NCBI RefSeq assembly: GCF_938030145.1
Contig: NZ_CALHGM010000017.1
Span: 1-60,112 of the forward strand
Length of the DNA stretch: 60,112 nucleotides
Source: an uncultured Campylobacter sp.
GTDB taxonomy: Bacteria; Campylobacterota; Campylobacteria; Campylobacterales; Campylobacteraceae
Direction: 5' to 3'
The position numbers were made by a program, and so were the translations under genes. Positions within the stretch are counted from its first letter, which is position 1; each line of letters begins with the position of its first letter. Shown in pieces: positions 34,972 through 44,561 of the stretch. The notes under the pieces are model-generated. The model was not told where the DNA came from. It searched no databases and worked only from the letters and a program-made list of their open reading frames with translations.

Positions 34972-36480
34972 CTAAGCCTTCATACTCCCCGTATCTTTAA
35001 ATCTTTGATGCCACGACAGCGCCTCGCTTAAGATGTGTGGAGTATGCCCCGCACAGGGCTGCGCACATGCCCGCTCGAAATAATCTCTCAGCGCGTCTTG
35101 GTAAGTGGGATGCGCGATGCTTATCATCGCGCGAGCACGCTCACGAGGGCATTTGCCGCGCAGATCGGCGATGCCGTATTCGGTGATGATGACTTGAGTG
35201 TCGTGCTCGGTATGATCAACGTGACTCACGAAGGGCACGATAGCGCTGATCGCGCCGCCCTTAGCGAGCGACGGGCTCAAAAATAGCGACAAATATCCGT
35301 TGCGAGCGAAGTCACCGCTACCGCCGATGCCGTTTTTCATCTGCGAACCCATGACATTGGTGGAGTTTACGTTGCCGTAGATATCTGCCTCGAGCATGCC
35401 ATTCATCGACACGGCGCCAAGCCTTCTGATAAGCGCTGGCGAGTTGGAGACGTCTTGTGAGCGCAGTATGATGTGCTTGCGGTAGAAATCGATGTTTTTT
35501 TGAAATTCCTCGACGCCTGCGGGGCTAAGCGATAGCGCCGTGGCACTTGCAGTACCTACGACGCCTCTTTTGATGAGATCTAGCATGCCGTCTTGGATCA
35601 CCTCGGAGTAGCACTGCAGCCCTTGATAGCCAGCATTTTGTAGTGAGCTAAGCACGGCGTTGGCGACGTTGCCGATGCCCGATTGTAGCGGCAGTAGCTT
35701 CTTTGCGGGAAGTCTGCCGCAAGCTTCCTCGTTTTTTAAGAATTTTACGACGTTTCGCCCAATCGCGCTTGAAATTTCATCTACGGCGGTAAAATTATTG
35801 ACGCGGTCATGCGTCCTGGCCTCTATGACAGCGACTACTTTGGCAGGATCTACATGCATGTAAGGGCTGCCTACGCGATCGCCTACGTGCTTGATCGGCA
35901 GATCCTCGGCATGCGGCGGCAGGCGCAGATCCGTAACGTCGTGAATGCCCTCCAGCTCAAGCGGCTGATAGTAATTCACTTCTAAAATCACGCGATCGGC
36001 GATATCGAGCCAGGCTTGGTTGTTGCCTAGCGATGTAGACGGCACAAGTTCACCGCTTTCTTTAATCGCTACCACTTCGATCACGGCAAAGTTTAGATGC
36101 GGAAAAAAGCCCGCCTTAAGCTGAGCAGCAAGGCTTGATAGATGCACGTCCGTGTATCGCACGGCGCCGCTATTTATCGCATGGCGCATATCGGCATCCG
36201 TAAAAAACGGCACGCGAAAGCTCACGGCACCTGCTTTTGCCAAAACTCCGTCTAAAAGCGGATCGGTCGATGCGCCTGTAAAAATTTTGATTTGATAGGG
36301 CTCGCCTTTTTCGTGCAGCGTTGTCGCTCGTTGCGCCAGGGTTTGCGGCAGAGCTAGCGCGCAGCCCGCCCCAACAAAGCCGCTAAAGCCCACCGATGCG
36401 CCATTTGGGATCAGTTCGCAGGCTTTCTCGGCGCTCATAATTTTTGATTTTAGATATTCGTTTTGCACGCGTGAGTTCAT
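34972..36480 (-). CDS. Acetyl-CoA hydrolase / succinyl-CoA:acetate CoA-transferase family
   Basis: A 502-residue class I CoA-transferase of the Ach1/SCACT type, which moves CoA between succinyl-CoA and acetate (or other short acids). The conserved GASVGFSGFVGAGCALALPQ (start), GIGNVANAVL and GSGGSGDFARNGYLS segments are seen, and VIITEYGIADLRGKCPRERA near the C-terminus. The family's catalytic Glu lies in the segment around YSEVIQDGMLDL. This could close an incomplete TCA cycle or allow acetate overflow, in line with an asaccharolytic organism. Single-gene unit. Confidence 0.9.
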   Translation of the reverse strand: MNSRVQNEYLKSKIMSAEKACELIPNGASVGFSGFVGAGCALALPQTLAQRATTLHEKGEPYQIKIFTGASTDPLLDGVLAKAGAVSFRVPFFTDADMRHAINSGAVRYTDVHLSSLAAQLKAGFFPHLNFAVIEVVAIKESGELVPSTSLGNNQAWLDIADRVILEVNYYQPLELEGIHDVTDLRLPPHAEDLPIKHVGDRVGSPYMHVDPAKVVAVIEARTHDRVNNFTAVDEISSAIGRNVVKFLKNEEACGRLPAKKLLPLQSGIGNVANAVLSSLQNAGYQGLQCYSEVIQDGMLDLIKRGVVGTASATALSLSPAGVEEFQKNIDFYRKHIILRSQDVSNSPALIRRLGAVSMNGMLEADIYGNVNSTNVMGSQMKNGIGGSGDFARNGYLSLFLSPSLAKGGAISAIVPFVSHVDHTEHDTQVIITEYGIADLRGKCPRERARAMISIAHPTYQDALRDYFERACAQPCAGHTPHILSEALSWHQRFKDTGSMKA

Positions 36481-37429
36481 TTTCCGCCCTAGCCGTGATT
36501 TGGGCGAAATTATAATATTTTTGCGCTAAATTTCAAAATCTAAATTTCGTGCGCGAGCTAGGCTATAGAGCAAAATATGGGGCGCGATCGGTTGGGGTAC
36601 GCCGCCAAACGCCTCCGATCAGGCTTTTTTGCTTCGGCGGTTTGAAATACGCGCTTGCACAAGCGCTCGGTAAATAGGGCTTTAAGTGTGATTAAAGCTT
36701 GGCTTGATAGTCTCGCTGCGATACTGTAAATGCTTATTGCGCACCCAATTTTGCGGAATTTAGGCGCAAAATTTACGCATAATTTTGTGAGCTGCGATAT
36801 TTAAATTTAAGCTTCCTTTTGCAATTTAATCGCTCGCCGCACTCAAATTTAAATCCCCAACTTGTAATTTTAAAATAGATGTTTTGAAATTTATCGCTCG
36901 TGGCGTTCAAATTCCGCGTCTAGCGAGCCTTGAACTCATATTTGAAATTGCATCACTTGCGGTGCACGCCTTTGCACGCCGCGCTTGGATTTTAATTCCG
37001 CATTAATTGAAATTCCCCCTGTCTGGAATTCTTGCCTCTTCGCACAAGACGGCGGTTTAAAATTTCAGATTTCGCGCTTTTTTTGGGGGCGACTCGACGT
37101 AGATACGCAAAATTTTGATATTTTACGCTTGCAAAATTCTAAAAATTATATCATCGTCACGGCTAAATTGCAGATTTCGTTTAAATTCTAGTTCTTAAAA
37201 TTTTAGCCTGGTTGTCACGCATGATTTGCAATTTAAAGAGCCTTGTTACACAAATTCTAATCTCTGCTGAGTCTAAAATCGACGCCGCTTACGACGCAAA
37301 TTTAAACGCGTTTTAGAATTTAAAATTTAGTCCGCCTTCTTACCATTTTCGGTCGAGCTTTATAAAATTTCGGCAAATTTTATACTCGCGGAATTTTAAA
37401 ATTTTATCGCCGTAGAAGCCAGTAAAATT
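36481..37429. other. Long gap of about 950 bp without a supported gene
   Basis: AT-rich background with many RAATTY words. A 6-bp inverted repeat GATCGG/CCGATC (36586-36591 and 36615-36620) followed by a T6 run could be a terminator in the plus direction. A 68-codon frame near 36985 has no ribosome site or resemblance to a known protein and is not credible. Confidence 0.5.
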
Positions 37430-37948
37430 TTACTTCTGTGGCTTGCCGTCGCCGAATTTTGCGACTATCTCCTCGCTGCAGCGCTCCTTGGGCGCCCAGC
37501 CTTCGCGCTTCATTCGCGCCAGATTGTCGCACGCCTCCTGCGAGCCGCCCTCGCAAAGCTCGTCGTATATCACGAGGCTGCGGCACTGCCCGCTCGCGAA
37601 ACTCTCCAGCGCTGCGGCGTTGCCTAGGCAGGCTCGTTCGCGCAGATCGCTCATCGCGCGCCCACCTACGCCGCCCATTTTATCTCCCCGCTTCCGCTCG
37701 GCGAGAGTGGCGAGCTCGCAGGCGTCTGTGAAAAAACCCTGCGCTTTGAGGCGATTTCGCACGACGCCGCGACCGCCCAGCTCGTATCTCATCGCCGCTT
37801 CGTAGCATGCGGCGGCGTCCTTTTTGCTGCACTTTGCTAAAAGCGCGCTAGTTTTTGCGCCGCTAAATTTAAACTCTTTGGCTTCGCCGCCCGCGTTTGC
37901 CAAACTAAGCGCCAGCGCCGCTGCCAGTGCAAGCTTTAAAGCTTTCAT
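37430..37948 (-). CDS. Secreted Cys-rich Sel1-type repeat protein (1)
   Basis: 172 residues with a signal peptide (KALKLALAAALALSLANA). The mature part has helix pairs with regular Cys spacing (AACYEAAMRYELGGRG, ACELATLAERK, CLGNAAALESFASGQC, EACDNLARM), like Sel1-like or Helicobacter cysteine-rich (Hcp) proteins, which fold as disulfide-locked helical repeats in the periplasm. Function unknown. GGAGCG precedes the ATG. A related protein lies about 300 bp downstream on the same strand. Confidence 0.78.
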   Translation of the reverse strand: MKALKLALAAALALSLANAGGEAKEFKFSGAKTSALLAKCSKKDAAACYEAAMRYELGGRGVVRNRLKAQGFFTDACELATLAERKRGDKMGGVGGRAMSDLRERACLGNAAALESFASGQCRSLVIYDELCEGGSQEACDNLARMKREGWAPKERCSEEIVAKFGDGKPQK

Positions 37949-38241
37949 CTCCGCTCCTTTTATTTCGTTTATCCGCTCGCTCGCCCCGATTTACTGCTTC
38001 ATCGCACCACACCCACGAAAATCGCTTTAAATTTTAAAACCGAACCTCGCTCATTAGAAGCAAAACGGGGCTGCTACGCGGTGATCGGCGCCTTTAAATG
38101 CGGATCGCACGCTCATCTAGGTGCGAGTTGTAAAATTTAAGCTTTCGTGCGGCGAAATTTGCAAGGCGTCCGGTAATCTACGCGGTCTAGCCCTAAAAAG
38201 CAATTCTGCGCCGCTCAAAGAAGCGCTTTGCCTCTGCCGTG

Positions 38242-38802
38242 CTAATTTTTCGGCAGTAGATCGAGCACCGCGCAGGCACGCTTGTTGTGCATTTTGCATG
38301 CCTTATCTAGCGCCTGCCCCGAGAGCTCAAAGCTTTGAGGAGTGCCTATTCCTTGGAGATATTTGACCGACAGCTCGTAGCATGCCTCGCTACTGCCGGC
38401 ATCGCACTGCTCGCGAAAAAGCTCAAACGACGCCACGACGTCCTTCTGCACGCCCAAGCCCCGTCCTAGCGCATCTGCGTAGAAAAAGCACGATAGCTGA
38501 TCTTTGCGCTCGCAGCCGCTTTTTAGACCGCGCGTGACGCGCTCGCAGGAGCCTTCGTCGCTTTTTACGATGCAGCTTTGCAGATCCGCCCGCGAAATTC
38601 CGTCCGTTTGGATGACCGCATCGGCGCTGCTTTGCGAGCCGGCGCTTGCTTCGCCGCTCTTTAGAAAGTGCGCGCTTGCGGTCTCGCCGGTGCTTGTTAT
38701 TTTGTCCGTTTTGCCCGCCGCAGAAATTTTATCCGCCCACTCGCTCTCGTTGCAGTTTGCTGCGATGGCGCAAAATAGCGCTAAAAATAGAAATTTTTTC
38801 AT
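38242..38802 (-). CDS. Secreted Cys-rich Sel1-type repeat protein (2)
   Basis: 186 residues from MKKFLFLALFCAIAANC; the frame extends further upstream, but GGAGG lies just before this ATG. After the signal (C16 may give a lipoprotein, lipobox-like AANC) comes a Ser/Ala/Gly-rich linker (about 25-75). Sel1-like units with paired cysteines follow: SCFFYADALGRGLG, EACYELSVKYLQGIG and RACAVLDL. It shares the plan of the downstream gene but has a longer low-complexity linker. Role unknown. Confidence 0.78.
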   Translation of the reverse strand: MKKFLFLALFCAIAANCNESEWADKISAAGKTDKITSTGETASAHFLKSGEASAGSQSSADAVIQTDGISRADLQSCIVKSDEGSCERVTRGLKSGCERKDQLSCFFYADALGRGLGVQKDVVASFELFREQCDAGSSEACYELSVKYLQGIGTPQSFELSGQALDKACKMHNKRACAVLDLLPKN

Positions 38803-38939
38803 ACCCGCCTCCGTTAAATTTAGCGCTATTTTAATTAAAAATGCTGAATTTAAGAGAAATTCGCTCTGCTCCAAATTTCAGCTTTGTATCGCAATGTGTT
38901 TGGAGTGCGAAATTTAAAGTGCGCCGCCGAAGCGATCGA

Positions 38940-39371
38940 TCATAGGCTCTTTAGCGCCGCAAGTACGTTTTGCGCGTCCTGTTCGGGCTCGGCGATGCGG
39001 CTAAAGCGCTTTATCTCCTTGCCGTCTTTAAAAATCAGAGTTTGGCGGTGGTAAAATTTCTTCCCGTCGCCGGTGGTGAAGGTTTCTAGCCGCAGCGGCG
39101 TTTCAAGCTCGAATTTTTCGTCGTTTATGAACTCAAACGAGGCGCCCGTAGCGCGCTTAAACTCGCTCGTGCCCGCCTCGCCCATGCTGCCTACGGCGAT
39201 AAGCTCAAAACCGAGGGCTTTTATCTGCGCAAACGCGCTCTCGTAGGCCTTGCACTGAAGCGTGCAGCCCTTAAGCCCCGCCGCATCGCGCAACTCTGCG
39301 GGCAAAAATTTGCCGCTGTCACCCATTTTCGGATAAGTAAAAACCACGCAATTTTTCGGTAAATTTATCAT
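38940..39371 (-). CDS. Peroxiredoxin-family protein
   Basis: About 143 residues from MINLPKNCVVFTYPKMGDSG. The thioredoxin-fold peroxiredoxin core is clear: FTYPKMGDSGKFLPAE, then GLKGCTLQCKAYE, where the first Cys is the peroxidatic position and a second Cys follows three residues later. This is the atypical 2-Cys arrangement of a proteobacterial AhpC/TSA subfamily. Short relative to AhpC (about 187). A frame extending to 39410 lacks a good ribosome site. Reduces peroxide; partner unknown. Confidence 0.85.
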   Translation of the reverse strand: MINLPKNCVVFTYPKMGDSGKFLPAELRDAAGLKGCTLQCKAYESAFAQIKALGFELIAVGSMGEAGTSEFKRATGASFEFINDEKFELETPLRLETFTTGDGKKFYHRQTLIFKDGKEIKRFSRIAEPEQDAQNVLAALKSL

Positions 39372-39506
39372 CTCTCGCCTTTTGATCGAAATAGGTCGCA
39401 AAAATAGCATAAAAAATCTTAAACCCGCTTAACGGATGAAATTTTAATAAAATTTAGCGTAAAATAAGGGGCGAAATTTAGGCAAAATCAAATTTGGAGT
39501 TAAATT

Positions 39507-40589
39507 TTGGATATGGACAGAGCGATAGAGGAACTGGCAAAAAAGCAGCAGCAGTGCAAGATAAAATTTCTAAAACCGCTGATTTTATTGCTATGTATCG
39601 CGGTTTTTTCCGTCGGCTGGTTTATCCACGGCTTGATACAAAACGAATACTCCTCCGCCGTGCTGATGTCCGCGATGATCCCGATAATTGCGGTAAGCTG
39701 CGTATGGGGGATTTATGATGATTCCATCGCCAAGTGGGAGTACAACGCTTTTTACAAAGACGCCTTCATCCGCGCTATTATTTCAGATATCGATCCCGCC
39801 TTTAGATACGAGCCGCAAAGCGGCATAGACGAAGAAGAGCTCCGCAAAACGGGCATCTATCCGAATAATGAATTCGTAGCCGAGGATCAGATAGACAGCG
39901 TGTATAAAGGGGTAAAATTTAGTCTAAGCGAGGCGATAAAAATCTATGAAACGCGAGAATCTATGAGGCTTGTAGAGTTATCTCAAAGGTCCAAGAGCGA
40001 TCTTTCTGCGGCTTTTTTGCTATCGGCGATCGCGCTTTGGAACGCTTGGAGGCTCGGCGAATATGTGCAAGCCTTTAGCGGCTCTGTTTTGGTGTGCGAG
40101 TTTTATAAGAAATTTAAGGGGCAAACCATCATCGCGGACCGCTCGCCAGGCACAAAATTTTTAGGCGATCAGGAGCTGATGGACGACGTGATTTTCGGCG
40201 AGGAATTTCGCGTGTTCGCAAGCGATAAGATCGAGGTGCGGTATCTTTTGACGCCTAGCTTTATGGAGCGTCTCGGGGCTTTGAAGCTTAAGCTTGCACC
40301 CAAGATCGCTCTTAGCGCGGCGTTTATGGACGGAAAATTTTATCTATTTTTAAACGGCGCGAAAAACCGCTTCGAAGCCGCGCTGTTTTCGCCGCGCACT
40401 ACGCTAAAAGACGCCAAGCGGATAAAGGCCGAAGTTTTGCAGCTTCTTGGTATCATTGACGAGCTGCGTTTGAATGAGGAGGTTTTTGGCGGCGCAAGCG
40501 AGAGCGGCGAGTCCGCAAATAGCCCGCCACCCGGCGGCAAAGAGCTGCAGAGATTGCGCGATAAAGGCTTGAGCTCGCGCGATCGCTGA
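39507..40589 (+). CDS. DUF3137-family membrane protein (copy 2)
   Basis: 360 residues, similar in plan to the protein at 18153-19109: two N-terminal helices (about 25-43 and 50-68), a conserved VYKGVKFSLSEA segment (copy 1: VYANVDGVDFMFCDI), GEEFRVFASDKIEVRYLLTPSFMERL and a C-terminal LNGA... domain. A C-terminal Ser/Pro/Arg tail of about 40 residues is extra. I start at the TTG at 39507 because GGAG is 7 bp upstream. The ATG at 39513 is also possible. Function unknown. Confidence 0.78.
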   Translation: MDMDRAIEELAKKQQQCKIKFLKPLILLLCIAVFSVGWFIHGLIQNEYSSAVLMSAMIPIIAVSCVWGIYDDSIAKWEYNAFYKDAFIRAIISDIDPAFRYEPQSGIDEEELRKTGIYPNNEFVAEDQIDSVYKGVKFSLSEAIKIYETRESMRLVELSQRSKSDLSAAFLLSAIALWNAWRLGEYVQAFSGSVLVCEFYKKFKGQTIIADRSPGTKFLGDQELMDDVIFGEEFRVFASDKIEVRYLLTPSFMERLGALKLKLAPKIALSAAFMDGKFYLFLNGAKNRFEAALFSPRTTLKDAKRIKAEVLQLLGIIDELRLNEEVFGGASESGESANSPPPGGKELQRLRDKGLSSRDR

Positions 40590-40815
40590 TTTGAATTTTA
40601 AAACGCCATCTCGCGGTTTAAAATTTAACGCTTTTCGTAAAATTTAATCTCATCGCCCGCGTCTTTAAATTTAGCGCTTTTTAGAATTTGGCGTTTCTTA
40701 AAATTCGGTGCCTCTTGAAATTTAGCGCGGTGCAACTGGTTAAATTTTACGGCTTGCGGCGGTAGCTTGAAATTTTAAAATTTGTCCCGCGCGCCGCAAA
40801 GCTCGCTATGAAATT

Positions 40816-41826
40816 TTACTCATTGTTTCCCGCGATCGTTTCGATCAGTTTGCGTTTGTTGCGGCGGTTGTAAAGCACCGACGAAAGGAGCGATAGCGCG
40901 ATGAACAAGATCCCCACGGTGCCGGTTATGATCTCGCTTACTTCAAATTTCAGCTTGGCAAACATTATAAACGCCAAACACGCGATGGCATAGTGCGCGC
41001 CGTGCTCCAGATAGGCAAAGTGCGACAGCGTGCCGCGAGCGATGAGATACAGCGTGATGGAGCGCACGAACATCGCGCCAGCACCTAGCCCCAGCATAAT
41101 GATGAAGATATTATCGCTTAGCGCAAACGCGCCGATCACGCCGTCGAAGCTAAAGCTCGCGTCCAGGGTCTCTAAGTATAAAAAGCCCACAAGACCGTTT
41201 TTTACGCCGTCCGTGCCGAAAAGGCGGTCGAAGCAGGAGATGAGCAGATAGAGCAGGATCGCGCCGAAATACGCCGTGCCGAGCGCCCCTGAGCCCGTTT
41301 TAGCAAGCAGCGCGAGCCCCGCGGCTAGGGCGATCAGCGTGGGTGCGTTTGGAATGCGCTTTAAAAATCGCACGAGCCCGTTATTTTCGATTATGCCTAG
41401 CCAGTGTAGCTCGCGCTGCGTATCGAAGAAAAAATCGCAAAAGACCATCAGTAAAAACGCGCCGCCGAAAACGTAAATTTGCGCTTCGTTTTCGCTTAAA
41501 ATTTCATGGTAGCGCTGCGGCTGCTTAAGCGCCAGCACGAGGGTTTCCCAAAGTCCTAGATGCGCGCTTGCGGCAACGATTAGTACGGGGAATAAAAACC
41601 TCATCCCAAAAACCGCGATCGGAATGCCCCAGAGGATAAATCTGCTCTGCCACACCGGCGCCATATCTTTTAGCACCTTGGCATTGACTACGGCGTTATC
41701 GAAACTGAGGCTGATTTCCAGCGCGCATAAAAGCGCACAGATATAAGCGGCACCCGCGCCGCCGATATAAAATGCGATAGCAAGCGCGATTAGGCTTACT
41801 ACAAAAGAGGAATAAAAATATTTCAT
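40816..41826 (-). CDS. DUF475 / TerC-like integral membrane protein
   Basis: 336 residues from MKYFYSSF, with about nine membrane helices. The family's conserved acidic motifs are present: LEISLSFDNAVVNA in helix 2 and ETLDASFSFDGVIGAFALS in the second half, which mirror each other as in TerC proteins. Those acids are thought to bind divalent metal (Mn in related proteins). The frame reaches 41862, but the shorter start fits the family. Divergent from the next gene with 87 bp between the two starts. Confidence 0.85.
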   Translation of the reverse strand: MKYFYSSFVVSLIALAIAFYIGGAGAAYICALLCALEISLSFDNAVVNAKVLKDMAPVWQSRFILWGIPIAVFGMRFLFPVLIVAASAHLGLWETLVLALKQPQRYHEILSENEAQIYVFGGAFLLMVFCDFFFDTQRELHWLGIIENNGLVRFLKRIPNAPTLIALAAGLALLAKTGSGALGTAYFGAILLYLLISCFDRLFGTDGVKNGLVGFLYLETLDASFSFDGVIGAFALSDNIFIIMLGLGAGAMFVRSITLYLIARGTLSHFAYLEHGAHYAIACLAFIMFAKLKFEVSEIITGTVGILFIALSLLSSVLYNRRNKRKLIETIAGNNE

Positions 41827-41913
41827 CGCTGTCCTAGCCGATTTTTTGCGCGATTTTAGCAAAATTTAGCCCTAAATTCTATATAATTGCAAAAATTCCA
41901 AAAAAGGCAAAAG

Positions 41914-43233
41914 ATGCTTACCAATCCCGTATTTATCAGTATCTGTGTGATGTGCGCGCTATGCTTGCTGAGGTGCAACGTAATGCTTGCGATCCTAATC
42001 GGCACGATATGCGCCGTGCTCTCAAGCAATATTCCGCTGGGAGATGCCATAAATTTATTCATAAACGGCAACCCCGAAAATGCCGGCAGCCTCGGCATGG
42101 GCGGAAATTTAGAAACCGCGCTTTCGTATCTGCTGCTAGGCGTCATCGCAAGCGCGATCTCAAAGACCAACTTAACGGCGATCTTGGTGCGCGCGGTGGC
42201 AAATTTAATCAGCGACAAAAAATACGTATTTATCTTTTCGATCGCCTTTTTTGCGTGCTTTTCACAAAATTTAATCCCCGTGCATATCGCCTTCATCCCG
42301 ATTTTGATCCCGCCGTTAGTTAAGATCATGAACTCGCTAAAGATCGACCGCCGCGCCGTAGCGTGCGCGCTGACGTTCGGCTTGCAGACGCCGTATATGG
42401 CGCTGCCGCTCGGATTTGGACTTATATTTATGGGGCTAATCGAAAAAAATATGAACGCAAACGGCATCGCGGTAAGCCTTGGCGACATATCGAGCGTGAT
42501 GTGGCTAAGCGCCGTGCCGATGCTAGTGGGTCTCATCCTAGCCGTGATCTACTACCGCAAGCCGAGGGAGTATGCCGAAACCAAACAGAGCCTGGATGCA
42601 CATTTTAGCGAACTTAAGATGGGTATGCGCGAATGGGGAGCGCTAGCGGGTATCGCGGTGTGCTTCGCGGTGCAAATTTGGATCAAATCGCTTCCGTTTG
42701 CCGCGCTTAGCGGAATTTTAGTAATGCTTGCGAGCAAAGGCATCGAGTGGAAAAAGCTTGATAACGTATTTGACGAGGGCGTGCATATGATGGGCTACAT
42801 CGCGTTTTTGATGCTGATCGCCGCAGGATACGGCACGATCTTAAAAGAAACCGGCGGCGTGAACGAGCTAGTGCACGTAGCGAGTACTTTAAGCGGCGGC
42901 AAGCTAGGCGGCGCGCTGCTGATGATCGGCATCGGACTGCTCGTGACGATGGGTATCGGCTCGAGCTTCGGCACGATCCCTATCATCGCTACGATATACT
43001 GTCCGCTAGCCGCGCAGCTGGGCTTTAGCACGGCGGCGACGATCTTTATCATCGGCGTGGCTGCGGGTATCGGCGATGCTGGCTCGCCTGCGAGCGATAG
43101 CACGCTCGGGCCTACCGTGGGGCTGAATATCGACGGCGAGCATAGCCATATGTGGGATACCTGCGTGCCGACCTTTATTTTCTTTAATATCCCGCTAATC
43201 ATATTCGGCATAATCTTTTCGATGATGTTATAG
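41914..43233 (+). CDS. Na+/H+ antiporter-family transporter
   Basis: 439 residues from MLTNPVFISICVMCA with about 12 helices. The C-terminal GIGSSFGTIPIIATIYCPL and GDAGSPASDSTLGPTVGLN segments are the conserved pore loops of the NhaC-like antiporter family (PF03553 type). The ion is not provable from sequence, and some members carry amino acids. The frame starts 27 bp earlier, but AAGG lies 6 bp before this ATG. Confidence 0.85.
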   Translation: MLTNPVFISICVMCALCLLRCNVMLAILIGTICAVLSSNIPLGDAINLFINGNPENAGSLGMGGNLETALSYLLLGVIASAISKTNLTAILVRAVANLISDKKYVFIFSIAFFACFSQNLIPVHIAFIPILIPPLVKIMNSLKIDRRAVACALTFGLQTPYMALPLGFGLIFMGLIEKNMNANGIAVSLGDISSVMWLSAVPMLVGLILAVIYYRKPREYAETKQSLDAHFSELKMGMREWGALAGIAVCFAVQIWIKSLPFAALSGILVMLASKGIEWKKLDNVFDEGVHMMGYIAFLMLIAAGYGTILKETGGVNELVHVASTLSGGKLGGALLMIGIGLLVTMGIGSSFGTIPIIATIYCPLAAQLGFSTAATIFIIGVAAGIGDAGSPASDSTLGPTVGLNIDGEHSHMWDTCVPTFIFFNIPLIIFGIIFSMML

Positions 43234-43502
43234 ATTGCAGAATTTACGCGGGTTTTCGCGGACAGAATTTTAGAATTTTGCCCGCGCGGCGATGCTCGTA
43301 AATTTATAAATTTACGAGCGCGTTCATTTTTAAATTTAGCTGCGCGGCTTTACTTTTAAATTTGCTCGCGCGATTTTGCCAAAATTTATTTGCGTCGCTC
43401 GCGCAATCTACTTAAATTTAACCGCTCGCGGCGCGTTGATAAAAATCATTGCTAAAATTTGAAATTTCGCATAAAATGGGCGAAATTTCATAGCAAGGAG
43501 CG

Positions 43503-43949
43503 GTGGTGGAGCAAATTTATCCTTACGTGCAGATCGTCCATCTTATCTGTGCCATTATCTTTTTAGGCTATATATTTTTCGACGTCGTGATTTTTATGCG
43601 GCTTAAAGGCGCGCTGGGCGCGGATTTTGAGCGCATTAAAAAGGCGATCGGCTCGCGCGCGATTAAGATCATGCCTGTTTGTCTTTTTACGCTGATAATC
43701 ACCGGCGGAATGATGATGAGCCGCTGGGTCGGTAGCGCTAACGGCGGGTATTTCGGCACGCCGCTTCAAAAAATCTTTATGCTAAAAGTCACGCTCGCGC
43801 TCATCATCGCCGTGTGTGTAGCGATAAATTTAAGTTGTCGTGCAATGGGAAGGCCCGCGCCTGAGTTTTTACGAGCAAATATCCACAAGATCGCGCTTAC
43901 TTTCGGCTTCATCATCGTGCTTTGCGCTAAGCTGATGTTCGTAGTATGA
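43503..43949 (+). CDS. Small four-helix membrane protein (CopD-like)
   Basis: 148 residues with four membrane helices. His residues at the helix starts (VQIVHLICAIIFLGY and ANIHKIALTFGFIIVL) and a conserved helical R-x-K segment match CopD-like or haem-binding four-helix proteins. Function uncertain: copper handling or a membrane haem b protein. AAGGAG precedes two consecutive GTG codons; the first (43503) is used. Confidence 0.7.
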   Translation: MVEQIYPYVQIVHLICAIIFLGYIFFDVVIFMRLKGALGADFERIKKAIGSRAIKIMPVCLFTLIITGGMMMSRWVGSANGGYFGTPLQKIFMLKVTLALIIAVCVAINLSCRAMGRPAPEFLRANIHKIALTFGFIIVLCAKLMFVV

Positions 43950-44561
43950 TTTATGACGCAAAATTTAGCGCTGGCGGCACACTTTTATCGCGAAATTCTG
44001 CAGCGTGGCAAAGATTTAATTTTGCTTGCTTTTAAAATACGACGTTTGCTAAAAATTTTAAAATTCCGTTTTGCTGGGCGGGAGTAGAAATTTAAGAATT
44101 TTAAATTCCGCCGCGTCTGCACCAAAGCACGAAATTTTAAAATTCCACTCCTTTCTTGTGCTGTTTTGCCAAATGCAACCTGTAAGATTTGATCTTATAA
44201 AATTTTAAAATTTCATCGCGAGTTTTAAAGCGCTCATAAAATTTCTCACCCAATTCTGCAGCTTTAAAATTTTATAAAATTCCGTGGCTTTAAAATTTTG
44301 CAAAATTTTAAAAATTTTAAATTTTACCGCTAGGACGCGGATAAGAATTCTAAAAAACTCGCGCAAAATCGAAGCAAACAATGAAAAAGCGAATTTATTT
44401 GACGACTTTACTTACTATTTAATAATCATTAAAGATATAAAAAGCTAAAATTGCTTTTCGCCTGCGGGCGAATTTAATGTCTGCTTGCCATTCGCGCGGG
44501 ATTTTGAGGTTTTCCGTAGCCGTGGCAATGGTTTTGAAATTATTTATGAGAAAGGAAAAGG
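43950..44561. other. Gene-free gap before the binding-protein cluster
   Basis: Dense RAATTY words (about 44070-44340). Downstream, an AT-rich stretch with TTTAATAATCATTAAAG (about 44417-44433) could hold the promoter or a regulator site for the four-gene cluster. The ATG at 44562 is preceded by AAAGGAAAAGG. Confidence 0.5.

Noticed and set aside
36985..37191. Plus-strand frame of 68 codons in the long gap
   Set aside because: No Shine-Dalgarno sequence and no similarity; the gap is dominated by AAATTT words that leave frames open.
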